From Alphaproteobacteria bacterium (GTDB lineage: Bacteria > Pseudomonadota > Alphaproteobacteria > DAOWDM01), in the NCBI GenBank assembly GCA_030639035.1, contig DAOWDM010000115.1:1-5964 (forward strand): 5,964 nucleotides of DNA, in the 5' to 3' direction. Positions 1 to 5,964 of the stretch are shown here, in pieces. The notes beneath the pieces are model-generated. The model was not told the DNA's origin, did no database searches, and saw nothing but the letters and a program-made list of their open reading frames with translations. Each line of letters begins with the position of its first letter. Position 1 is the stretch's first letter. The translations under genes were made by a program, and so were the position numbers.

Positions 1-10
1 ATACCACTGT

Positions 11-102
11 TTGTCATACTCGAACTAAAGGTTCGGGTATCCAGTCTTTCTTGACTGTTTTTAAAAGTCTGGATTCCCAGCCATTCTGGCTGAGAATGAC
101 AA
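11..102 (+). repeat. Composite inverted hairpin repeat, copy A (BIME/MITE-like)
   Basis: Two related hairpin units face each other. The left unit (12-44) begins TGTCATAC and ends GTATCCAG; 16-25 pairs with 31-40, with one G-T wobble and a 5-base loop. The right unit (69-101) is the same pattern in reverse complement: it starts CTGGAT, ends ATGACA, and 73-83 pairs with 87-97 with one mismatch. The outer ends, TTGTCAT at 11-17 and ATGACAA at 96-102, are an inverted repeat. The joining segment has its own small hairpin (42-46 with 53-57) followed by five T, which could act as a weak terminator for a gene to the left. The unit resembles the dispersed GTCATTC...GGGAATCCAG hairpins known in many Proteobacteria, including neisserial dRS3. 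A second copy lies at 1548-1634 in opposite orientation. No clear target-site duplication is visible. Confidence 0.75.
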
Positions 103-244
103 TGGAGTAACTTTTTGCATACAAGTAAATCAAAAAGAGTCTAACACCGTTTAGTTTCATCAAGCGTTTTTCAAAAACTCATCTACTGGAGTATATGGTC
201 TTTGCTACAATCGTAATTTTTTGTTTCTAACATTTCAATTCTGT

Positions 245-278
245 CATAATAGTTGAAGTTACAAACCAAACTATTATG
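245..278. promoter_or_regulatory. Perfect 10-base inverted repeat, candidate operator
   Basis: CATAATAGTT at 245-254 is the exact reverse complement of AACTATTATG at 269-278, with a 14-base spacer. It ends 15 bases before a TATAAT hexamer and 100 bases before the start codon, a plausible place for a dimeric regulator or an RNA hairpin. In an AT-rich intergenic region a 10-base match is suggestive but not decisive. The regulator is unknown. Confidence 0.4.
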
Positions 279-280
279 GA

Positions 281-298
281 TATATATTTATATATAAT
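281..298 (+). promoter_or_regulatory. AT-rich palindromic tract with candidate -10 box
   Basis: This tract is almost entirely alternating A and T and ends in a consensus TATAAT (293-298). No good -35 hexamer sits 16-18 bases upstream; the best are ACTATT-like sequences inside the inverted repeat at 269-278. If it is a sigma70 promoter for the aminotransferase gene, transcription would start near 305 and leave a leader of about 70 bases. The weak -35 would fit an activator-dependent promoter. Confidence is limited because TATAAT is common in AT-rich DNA. Confidence 0.35.
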
Positions 299-378
299 GC
301 GTGTTTTAAGGGATTTTCATACCAGAGTATGCCTTTTATAGCACCAATGGTTCGTTTCGTCTTTAGGAGATTTTTAAA

Positions 379-1500
379 ATGTCTAATATTCCGTTTATTG
401 ACCTTAAAACCCAGCAAAAACGGTTGGGAACAAAAATTAATGACGCTATTTCCAAAGTTCTGGAACATGGTGCATATATTATGGGACCAGAAATAGCAGA
501 ACTTGAAACAAAACTCGCTGAGTTCTGTGAAGCAAAACATGCTATGGGCTGCTCAAGCGGAACAGACGCACTGTTAATGCCTCTTATGGCAGAAAATGTT
601 GGGCGAGGAGACGCTGTATTTGTTCCTGCCTTTACTTTTGTTGCTTCTGCAGAAGCTATTGTTCTTGCAGGTGCAACTCCTGTTTTTGTAGATGTACTGC
701 CAGACACTTTCAATATATCTCCAGCAAGCTTAAAAACAGCTATAAAAGAAGTTGAAAGTTTTGGCTTGAAACCTCGAGGAATAATCTCAGTAGACTTATT
801 CGGACAGCCTGTTGACCATGAAGCAATACTAGCAATAGCAAAAGAGAACAATCTGTTTGTTATATCCGATGCGGCTCAAAGTTTTGGTTCTTCATGGAAT
901 GGGAAGAAAACAGGCTCTATTTGTGATTATACAGCTACCAGCTTTTTCCCTGCCAAGCCTTTGGGCTGTTATGGAGACGGCGGAGCAGTCTTTACTCAAT
1001 CAGAAGAAAAACTTGCAATTATGAAGTCTATCCGTGTTCATGGAGAAGGTTCTGACAGATATGAAAACGTACGCATCGGCATTAATGGAAGACTGGATTC
1101 CATTCAAGCAGCCGTTCTTCTTCAAAAGCTGTCGATTTTTGATGATGAGCTTCAGGCTAGAGACCGCATAGCAAAACGCTATAATGAGTTGCTGAAAGAT
1201 GTTGCAGAAGTTCCTGTCGTTACAGAAAATACTTTTTCTGCATGGGCACAGTACACTCTCAAAGTAAACAATCGTGATGAAGTTGTTGCAAAAATAAAAG
1301 AACAAAATGTTCCTGTGGCAGTTTACTATCCAATTCCGCTAGGACAGCAAAAAGGCTATAAAAACTATCCGTGTGTATCAGGTGGAATACCTGTATGCGA
1401 GGCTTTATCCAACGAAGTTATGAGCCTTCCTATGCACCCATATATTGACGAAAACACTCAAGATAGAATTGTTGAAGCAGTTAAAAAAGCTATTGGATAA
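379..1500 (+). CDS. DegT/DnrJ/EryC1/StrS aminotransferase, WbpE-like sugar-nucleotide aminotransferase
   Basis: A PLP-dependent (type I fold) cytoplasmic enzyme that transfers an amino group, usually from glutamate, to a keto sugar nucleotide for cell-surface glycans. The protein is 373 residues, normal for the family. SGTDAL (60-65) is the phosphate-binding turn. SDAAQSFG (163-170) supplies Asp164, which binds the PLP ring nitrogen. SFFPAKPLGCYGDGG (188-202) carries Lys193, the Schiff-base lysine. HGEGSDRYENVRIGINGRLD (221-240) and the C-terminal MSLPMHPY motif are also typical. The start FIDLKTQQ and the overall pattern recall Pseudomonas WbpE, the UDP-3-keto-GlcNAcA aminotransferase that makes UDP-GlcNAc3NA. 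This comparison is from memory, so the exact substrate remains inferred; a perosamine- or bacillosamine-type aminotransferase is the alternative. The ATG has AGGAGA 8 bases upstream. The reading frame is intact. It stands alone here, converges on the kinase operon, and has no dehydrogenase or acetyltransferase partner in view. Confidence 0.93.
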   Translation: MSNIPFIDLKTQQKRLGTKINDAISKVLEHGAYIMGPEIAELETKLAEFCEAKHAMGCSSGTDALLMPLMAENVGRGDAVFVPAFTFVASAEAIVLAGATPVFVDVLPDTFNISPASLKTAIKEVESFGLKPRGIISVDLFGQPVDHEAILAIAKENNLFVISDAAQSFGSSWNGKKTGSICDYTATSFFPAKPLGCYGDGGAVFTQSEEKLAIMKSIRVHGEGSDRYENVRIGINGRLDSIQAAVLLQKLSIFDDELQARDRIAKRYNELLKDVAEVPVVTENTFSAWAQYTLKVNNRDEVVAKIKEQNVPVAVYYPIPLGQQKGYKNYPCVSGGIPVCEALSNEVMSLPMHPYIDENTQDRIVEAVKKAIG

Positions 1501-1547
1501 AAACTCTAGAGTCTGTCTGATTTAAGTTGATATGCGAAATTCAAGTG

Positions 1548-1634
1548 TTGTCTTTCTCAGCCATTTAGGGCTGGGAAACAAGAGCCTTTGTAAGAAAAGC
1601 TGGATACACGAAATTAAAATTTCGTGTATGACAA
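1548..1634 (-). repeat. Composite inverted hairpin repeat, copy B, opposite orientation to copy A
   Basis: This is homologous to the repeat at 11-102 but reversed. The left unit (1549-1578) pairs 1553-1562 with 1569-1578 around the loop ATTTAG, with one wobble; its inner end is eroded, with AAACAAG where copy A has ATCCAG. The right unit (1600-1633) has a perfect 12-base arm, 1604-1615 with 1618-1629, and ends ATGACA. Read on the minus strand, the order is the CGAA-type hairpin, the linker CTTTTCTT..., then the CAGCC-type hairpin, the same order as copy A on the plus strand. It sits between convergent genes, 47 bases after the aminotransferase stop and 99 bases past the kinase stop. Its hairpins could therefore help end transcription from either side, although no strong T tract follows them. 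Confidence 0.72.
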
Positions 1635-1733
1635 GAGAGGAAATGACGACAACGGCAACAGTTTCCTTTAACATAGCTAAAGATAAAGAGATTTCATATA
1701 TAGCTGATACATTTATGGTGCTTAACACATAGC

Positions 1734-4415
1734 CTATCTTTTAACTAGCTTTGTTGCTATTAGTTCACTTAATTCGCTTGCATGAAATGGCTTTTTAATA
1801 AAAACAATATTGTCATTCTTCGCTTGTAATTGCTGTACTTTAATATCATGAGAGAAACCAGAAGTTATAATAATTTTAACTTCGGGATTGATGCTGAAAA
1901 TAGCATTAAAAGCTTCTTCACCATTCATTTTAGGCATTATCATATCTAAAATGACTAAATCAATTTTTTCTTTGTTTTCTTTATAAGCCTCTACTCCTTG
2001 CTCCCCGTCTTCGGCTGAAAACACATCATATCCCAAATTTTTCAAGATTTTGCACGTTGTCGTACGGATTACTTCTTCATCATCAACTATCAGAATTCCG
2101 CCACTTCCATGCTGTTGTTCTCTGCTAAACTGTTTTTCGTCTCGAACACTTTCTTCAATAACAGGCAAATAGAGATGAAAACTAGTTCCATCGTCTTTTT
2201 CACTATATATAGAAATATCGCCCTGATGATCACGAAGAGTCCCATATACGGCTGACAACCCTAGCCCCGTTCCTTGACCTGTTTTTTTTGTTGTAAAGAA
2301 TGGCTCAAATATTTTTTTGTGTAACTCATGTGGAATACCATGACCTGTATCACTAACTGTAATCTGTATATAATATCCAGATAGCAAATCAGATGTTCTA
2401 ACACTACAGTAATCATTATCTAATGAAACATTCTTGGTGCTGATAGTTAATGTTCCGCTTTCACACATAGCATCTCTGGCGTTAACACCAAGATTTAAAA
2501 TGGCATTTTGCAATTGAGATGGATCGCCAAGCACTATTGGAGATACAGCATCTAAATTCAGCTCTATATGTATCCGTTTATCAATGCTACGCTCTAAAAT
2601 GGCTACTGTATCTTTGATGATTACATGAAAATTAACTGGGATTTCAATTCGTTTTCCTTTGCGTGAGAATGCTAGCAGCTTATCTGTTAAACTAGATGCT
2701 CGTTGAGCCATTTTAATAATTAGCTGTACTGATTTATGGCATTTAGTTTGTTCTTTTTTAAGACGCATATCTAAAAGTTCAGCAGAACCAATAATTCCAC
2801 CAAGCATATTGTTAAAGTCATGGGCTATTCCTCCAGCCAACTGACCAATAGCCTGCATTTTTTCTGACTGATGCAGCCGTTCTGTTAACATGTACTGATC
2901 CGTTACATCACGGAAAACAAGCACAGTACCAACGAGCTTGCCTTCGTCGTTGAAGATTGGCGTGCCAGCATCAGCGATTTGACGTTCTGTGCCGTTTTTG
3001 GCAATGAGAACTGTATGATTAGCAAGCTCTACAGCGTGACCTGTGTTAAGTATTTTTTCAATAGGGTTCTCACCTTTTTTACGTGTTTCTGAATTAATAA
3101 CGTTAAATACTTCCAGAATGTAACGCCCCATTGCATCATCAATTGAATAACCCGTCAAATGCTCTGCTACTGGATTCATTCGTGCTATATTACCATTAAT
3201 ATCAGTAGATATTACTGCATCACCAATAGAATCAAGCGTAATACGAAGATTTTCCTCATTTTCACACAACAACTTTTCTGTTTGTTTTCGTTGCTCAACT
3301 TCTTGCTGCAAATTTTCATTTACACTGGTAATTTCTGTTTGTTTTTTTTCAGATTCATCAAGTCTGGCTGCCAAGACATGGCTTTTAATACTATGACGTA
3401 TGGATATATAAACAATAATCAAAAGCATTAAGCTAAGAAAAGCTAAAGTTATCAGCAGATTTCTAGGTGCATTTTTATTTATAATCTGTTTTAACTCTGT
3501 AACCCTGACAAGGCTTATATTGTAATTAGGCAAAGCAACTCTAAAGGCAGCAAAATCTTCTTTTTTATTGGATAAAGACAAGCCTTCAAAAACAAAAGGG
3601 GTATCTGTTGAAATCTCTATCAAAGAAACAGGAGATTCATTTTCATCGTAATATTTACACTGTAATAAATTTTCGAAAAAAGATTGTTCATGTTTTAACA
3701 ATATTTCCTTTATTTTAGAGTGTAGAAAAACATAATTATCAAATGCAGTCGCTGTAAAAGTTAATGTTTCACTTTCATAACCATTTAAAAATTGATTAGA
3801 ATGTGATAAATGCTGATGAATGTTTTCTAGTTTTATCCAACCAACGACCCAGCCTACGATTTTGTTTAATCTGTTTACTGGAGCTACTATCATTATATAA
3901 CCGTGATTATAATTATCGTGCATAATAGAAGCAGAAGTTGTTACAGATATGATTTTTGCTAAGTTATTTTTTAGAAAATCATGTTCTTTGTCTTGAAAAT
4001 CAACAATAATCTCTCCATTTGAATCAAAAAGAGTTAATCGTTCATAAATTGATTTTTCATTTATCAGGACTGTTTTATCAAGAAGCTTGAATTGTTTGGA
4101 AATGAAGACTTGGCTCGCTTTTAAGCCATATTCTAAAGACATGTTCATATCTTTATTGATAAAATAGGAGTTTATTACTTCTCCTATTGCAAGCCTTCTT
4201 AAATCATTCTGCCGTTCATTAAAAAATGAATTAAGCGACTTTGCTTTTCCTGTAAGACTATTATGTGCTTGTGTAAAAGCAAGTTTTTGAAGGTGTACTT
4301 GAGAAAAATAACTTGAACTTAACAAATAGCCAACAAAGCAAAAAGACGCAACTATAATGGCAAAAACACTTATGTTATGCTGCAAAGGCGTTTGTTTTGT
4401 ATTAAATGAAAACAA
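1734..4415 (-). CDS. Hybrid sensor histidine kinase: Cache-like sensor, PAS, HisKA, HATPase, receiver
   Basis: An inner-membrane sensor kinase of 893 residues that autophosphorylates a histidine and passes the phosphate to its own receiver. Membrane segments at about 15-35 and 317-340 enclose a periplasmic region of about 280 residues. LFDSNGEIIVDF (129-140) and MIVAPVNRLNKIVGWVVGWI (175-194) look like Cache-fold strands, probably double Cache. A charged coiled-coil linker (345-388) leads to a PAS domain (389-503), then HisKA with GGIAHDFNN (His532), an N box with Asn645, G1 DTGHGIP (689-695), EPFFTTK (704-710) and GQGTGLGL (713-720). The receiver (773-888) has Asp778/Asp779, phospho-acceptor Asp824, Thr851 and Lys875. 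No HAMP, Hpt or DNA-binding domain is present, so a further relay partner is needed. The start is TTG: no ATG occurs before residue 90 and the first membrane segment requires this region. AAAGAG lies 8 bases upstream and a stop in frame just beyond. It is the third gene of the operon, 15 bases after the binding-protein stop. Its stimulus is unknown. Confidence 0.93.
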   Translation of the reverse strand: MFSFNTKQTPLQHNISVFAIIVASFCFVGYLLSSSYFSQVHLQKLAFTQAHNSLTGKAKSLNSFFNERQNDLRRLAIGEVINSYFINKDMNMSLEYGLKASQVFISKQFKLLDKTVLINEKSIYERLTLFDSNGEIIVDFQDKEHDFLKNNLAKIISVTTSASIMHDNYNHGYIMIVAPVNRLNKIVGWVVGWIKLENIHQHLSHSNQFLNGYESETLTFTATAFDNYVFLHSKIKEILLKHEQSFFENLLQCKYYDENESPVSLIEISTDTPFVFEGLSLSNKKEDFAAFRVALPNYNISLVRVTELKQIINKNAPRNLLITLAFLSLMLLIIVYISIRHSIKSHVLAARLDESEKKQTEITSVNENLQQEVEQRKQTEKLLCENEENLRITLDSIGDAVISTDINGNIARMNPVAEHLTGYSIDDAMGRYILEVFNVINSETRKKGENPIEKILNTGHAVELANHTVLIAKNGTERQIADAGTPIFNDEGKLVGTVLVFRDVTDQYMLTERLHQSEKMQAIGQLAGGIAHDFNNMLGGIIGSAELLDMRLKKEQTKCHKSVQLIIKMAQRASSLTDKLLAFSRKGKRIEIPVNFHVIIKDTVAILERSIDKRIHIELNLDAVSPIVLGDPSQLQNAILNLGVNARDAMCESGTLTISTKNVSLDNDYCSVRTSDLLSGYYIQITVSDTGHGIPHELHKKIFEPFFTTKKTGQGTGLGLSAVYGTLRDHQGDISIYSEKDDGTSFHLYLPVIEESVRDEKQFSREQQHGSGGILIVDDEEVIRTTTCKILKNLGYDVFSAEDGEQGVEAYKENKEKIDLVILDMIMPKMNGEEAFNAIFSINPEVKIIITSGFSHDIKVQQLQAKNDNIVFIKKPFHASELSELIATKLVKR
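1821..1955 (-). repeat. Near-identical receiver-coding tract, copy 1 (in the complete kinase)
   Basis: Aligned without gaps to 5418-5552 (offset 3597), these 135 bases differ at four positions only (1836, 1846, 1911, 1924), including an exact run of 64 bases at 1847-1910. It codes for the receiver part from the phospho-Asp strand (Asp824 at 1944-1946) to the turn before the conserved Lys. Synonymous sites match as well, whereas the homologous DNA on the upstream coding side (1956 onward) is clearly more diverged. This is consistent with gene conversion between the two kinase genes. Confidence 0.85.
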
Positions 4416-4430
4416 TGCAATATCTCTTTT

Positions 4431-5306
4431 TTATTTAATAAAAAAATCTGGGTGATAATTGAAAGCTGCTGGATAATATTTTTCTACTATCTTTTTATAG
4501 ATTCCTTCCTTGCGGATTTTCTTAAAAAAACGATTAAATTCTTGTCGCAATTCTGAACTGTCTTTTCTAAAAGCTGGTGCCATATATTGTAATTGTGAAA
4601 CAGGTCCTAAAACTTTTATTTTTCCAGGCCACTTTTTCATAGCAATAAGCACATCAGGCATATCAAGAATCGCAACATCTGCAATTTTGTTAAAAACAGC
4701 TGGAGCGAAATCATTAAGCTCAAGCTCATAAATAGAAATTTTTGCACCTGTTTTTTCTAATTGATAACGAAAAGGATCAAGACAAGAACCTTTTATACTG
4801 CCAATCAATGTTTTGCCAGACAACATAGATTTTACTGCAAGAATATCATCATCTAGTTTCCCGCTTGGTTTAATAGGCTGCATGTCAGAATCAACAGAAG
4901 TTATAAGCCATATTTGTGATATAAAAGTTGGAACAGCATAAGTAATAATTTTCTTACGCTCTGGAAAAATAGTGAGACCAGAACTAATAACATCTCCGCG
5001 AACAGGTGTTTTTTCTAGTATTTTATCATCGAACATAAAGCCTCTTGTTTTTATGCCTGTTAAATCACCAGCAATTCTGCCCCAATCAGTCTGAACATTC
5101 TCATACTTAACGCCTAGATGTTTAGCAAAAAGCTGCATTAGTTCAACATCTAGACCTTCTTCGCTGTTTACTAAAAAATTTGCATAAGGAGCTCCAAGAT
5201 GACGTAAAACGCCTCTTTTTTTTACATCTGCAAGGTCTCCTGAAGCCATTGCTGAAGAGCAAAAAACAAAAGAAACGAACAAAACAGCTAAAAATATTTT
5301 TCTCAT
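4431..5306 (-). CDS. Secreted SBP_bac_3-type solute-binding protein, probable amino-acid-type ligand
   Basis: A periplasmic bilobed binding protein of 291 residues. A signal peptide (positive MRK, hydrophobic 4-18, likely cleavage after AMA at 21) has no lipobox. GLDVELMQLFAKHLGVKYE (51-69) is the first-lobe signature and GLTIFPERKK (110-119) the classic SBP_bac_3 motif. LDMPDVLIAM (214-223), SQLQYMAPAF (237-246) and the end EGIYKKIVEKYYP (267-279) match the second lobe. By alignment from memory with E. coli GlnH, Arg117 and Asp215 fall on the residues that bind the ligand carboxylate and amine. An extra stretch at about 82-103 separates this protein from classic amino-acid binders. The ATG has GGAGAA (5311-5316) upstream. 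It lies between two hybrid kinase genes, with 24- and 15-base gaps, and no permease or ATPase gene is in view. A role as a periplasmic receptor for the kinases is inferred; service to a distant ABC transporter is the alternative. Confidence 0.88.
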   Translation of the reverse strand: MRKIFLAVLFVSFVFCSSAMASGDLADVKKRGVLRHLGAPYANFLVNSEEGLDVELMQLFAKHLGVKYENVQTDWGRIAGDLTGIKTRGFMFDDKILEKTPVRGDVISSGLTIFPERKKIITYAVPTFISQIWLITSVDSDMQPIKPSGKLDDDILAVKSMLSGKTLIGSIKGSCLDPFRYQLEKTGAKISIYELELNDFAPAVFNKIADVAILDMPDVLIAMKKWPGKIKVLGPVSQLQYMAPAFRKDSSELRQEFNRFFKKIRKEGIYKKIVEKYYPAAFNYHPDFFIK

Positions 5307-5330
5307 AATTTTCTCCGTAATAGTAGCAAC

Positions 5331-5964
5331 TTACGTTTCAGTTAACATTCCTGCAATAACTTCGCTTAATTCGTTTACATGATATGGTTTTTTGATAAAA
5401 GCAACATTATCATTATTCGCTTGTAATTGCTGCACTTTAATACCATGAGAGAAACCAGAAGTTATAATAATTTTAACTTCGGGATTGATGCTGAAAATAG
5501 CATTAAATGCTTCTTCACCACTCATTTTAGGCATTATCATATCTAAAATGACAAGATCAATCCGACTGCTATTTTCTTTATAAAGCTTTACTCCTTGCAC
5601 CTCATCTTTGGCTGAAAACACCTCGTATCCTAGTTCTTTTAAAATATCACATGTAGTTTTGCGAATTATTTCTTCGTCTTCGATTAAAAGTATTGCACTA
5701 TTTCCAGGAATACGTTTTCTGTCAATTAGCTTTTTAATTTGTATTTCTTCTTCGCTAACAGGCAAATAAACATAAAAAACAGAACCTTTTCCAAGCTCGC
5801 TATATACAGAAACATCACCATGATGATCTCGTATCGCTCCATATACAGCAGCTAATCCAAGACCTGTCCCTTGCCCTGTTTCTTTAGTTGTAAAAAACGG
5901 TTCAAAGATTTTTTTAAGCATATCCTGTGGAATACCATGACCTGTATCTTTAACTGTAATCTGA
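5331..5964 (-). CDS. Hybrid histidine kinase, 3' part only (gene continues past right edge)
   Basis: The last 210 residues of a paralogue of the kinase at 1734-4415. The reading frame is open to the window edge, so the first Met at 5919-5921 is internal. Upstream of it the frame reads QITVKDTGHGIPQD, the G1 box of the HATPase. Next come IFEPFFTTKETGQGTGLGL (F and G2 boxes) and a receiver. Counting from that internal Met, the receiver has acidic pair Glu81/Asp82 (the paralogue has Asp/Asp), phospho-acceptor Asp127, Thr154 and Lys178. Sensor, PAS and His box lie outside the window. The C-terminus matches the complete kinase closely, for example DMIMPKM followed by SGEEAFNAIFSINPEVKIII. Its TAA is 24 bases before the binding-protein start, so it is probably the upstream gene of the same operon. 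No output domain follows the receiver. Whether its sensor is also Cache-like cannot be seen. Confidence 0.93.
   Translation of the reverse strand, partial: QITVKDTGHGIPQDMLKKIFEPFFTTKETGQGTGLGLAAVYGAIRDHHGDVSVYSELGKGSVFYVYLPVSEEEIQIKKLIDRKRIPGNSAILLIEDEEIIRKTTCDILKELGYEVFSAKDEVQGVKLYKENSSRIDLVILDMIMPKMSGEEAFNAIFSINPEVKIIITSGFSHGIKVQQLQANNDNVAFIKKPYHVNELSEVIAGMLTET
5418..5552 (-). repeat. Near-identical receiver-coding tract, copy 2 (in the partial kinase)
   Basis: Direct-repeat partner of 1821-1955, in the same orientation, 131 of 135 bases identical. It covers the codon of the phospho-acceptor Asp (5541-5543). Beyond 5552 the match falls away abruptly: the linker between the acidic pair and this tract has different codons and residues. 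The HATPase-coding region, although conserved in protein, also differs at many synonymous sites. Confidence 0.85.

Larger units (their letters stand above)
1..378. other. Non-coding leader upstream of the aminotransferase gene
   Basis: I see no convincing gene in these 378 bases. The left third holds a composite hairpin repeat (11-102). Bases 103-244 are AT-rich and show nothing I can name. Bases 245-298 hold a perfect inverted repeat followed by an AT-rich tract with a TATAAT hexamer, the likely control region of the aminotransferase gene. Bases 299-364 would be the untranslated leader. AGGAGA at 365-370 is the ribosome binding site, 8 bases before the ATG at 379. Confidence 0.7.

Noticed and set aside
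11..102. CRISPR-like repeats
   Set aside because: The related units are inverted, not directly repeated at regular spacing, and there are only two per site.
166..178. GTTTTTCAAAAAC inverted repeat as a terminator or operator
   Set aside because: Only A/T pairs apart from the ends and a one-base centre; expected by chance in AT-rich DNA.
363..851. Open frame of 162 codons on the minus strand opposite the aminotransferase gene
   Set aside because: Low-complexity Ser/Ala/Ile-rich product antisense to a clearly conserved gene; a shadow frame.
1503..1512. Perfect palindrome ACTCTAGAGT just after the aminotransferase stop, considered as a terminator
   Set aside because: It has no loop and no following T tract, and a 10-base palindrome can occur by chance.
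11..1634. Invertible segment between the two opposite repeat copies
   Set aside because: The copies are too short and too diverged for ordinary recombination, no recombinase is in view, and the promoter lies inside the segment, so inversion would not switch the gene.
1522..1732. Overlapping open frames of 66-68 codons on both strands between the two convergent genes
   Set aside because: They run through the hairpin repeat, have no convincing ribosome binding site or recognisable domain, and are translations of repeat DNA.
5331..5921. Treating the last gene as a complete 196-residue protein starting at 5921
   Set aside because: The frame stays open to the window edge and the 14 residues before that Met are the HATPase G1 box, so the gene is cut by the window and is not a short receiver protein.

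Overview
The window is AT-rich, densely coding bacterial DNA with Gram-negative features: an exported periplasmic binding protein and membrane hybrid histidine kinases of the 'GGIAHDFNN' type. These kinases are especially common in the former Deltaproteobacteria, and a low-GC relative of the Desulfovibrionales would fit. That placement is inference from gene style only; there is no rRNA or other marker.

Left part (1-1733). A non-coding leader of 378 bases is followed by one intact forward gene (379-1500) for a PLP-dependent sugar-nucleotide aminotransferase of the DegT/DnrJ/EryC1/StrS family, close to WbpE. The gene stands alone, with no other polysaccharide gene in view. Copies of one small composite repeat lie on both sides of it, about 92 bases (11-102) and 87 bases (1548-1634). 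Each copy is two hairpins facing each other with outer ends of the TTGTCAT/ATGACAA type, and the two copies are in opposite orientation. Just upstream of the gene are a perfect 10-base inverted repeat and an AT-rich tract containing TATAAT.

Right part (1734-5964). Three genes run on the minus strand in a tight operon, in order of transcription: the 3' end of a hybrid histidine kinase that enters from beyond the right edge (5331-5964), a secreted SBP_bac_3-type solute-binding protein (4431-5306), and a complete 893-residue hybrid histidine kinase (1734-4415) with a Cache-like periplasmic sensor, PAS, HisKA, HATPase and a C-terminal receiver. Gaps are 24 and 15 bases. The two kinases are paralogues. 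A 135-base stretch over their receiver phosphorylation site is about 97% identical in DNA, while flanking homologous DNA is clearly more diverged, which suggests gene conversion or recent local recombination.

The most interesting unit is this kinase / binding protein / kinase operon. The binding protein keeps the Arg and Asp that in GlnH-type proteins hold the alpha-carboxylate and alpha-amine of an amino acid, and no ABC permease or ATPase is visible. A reasonable hypothesis is a periplasmic sensor module in which a soluble amino-acid-type receptor feeds one or both paralogous phosphorelay kinases. The final output protein (Hpt, DNA-binding regulator or other) is not in the window.
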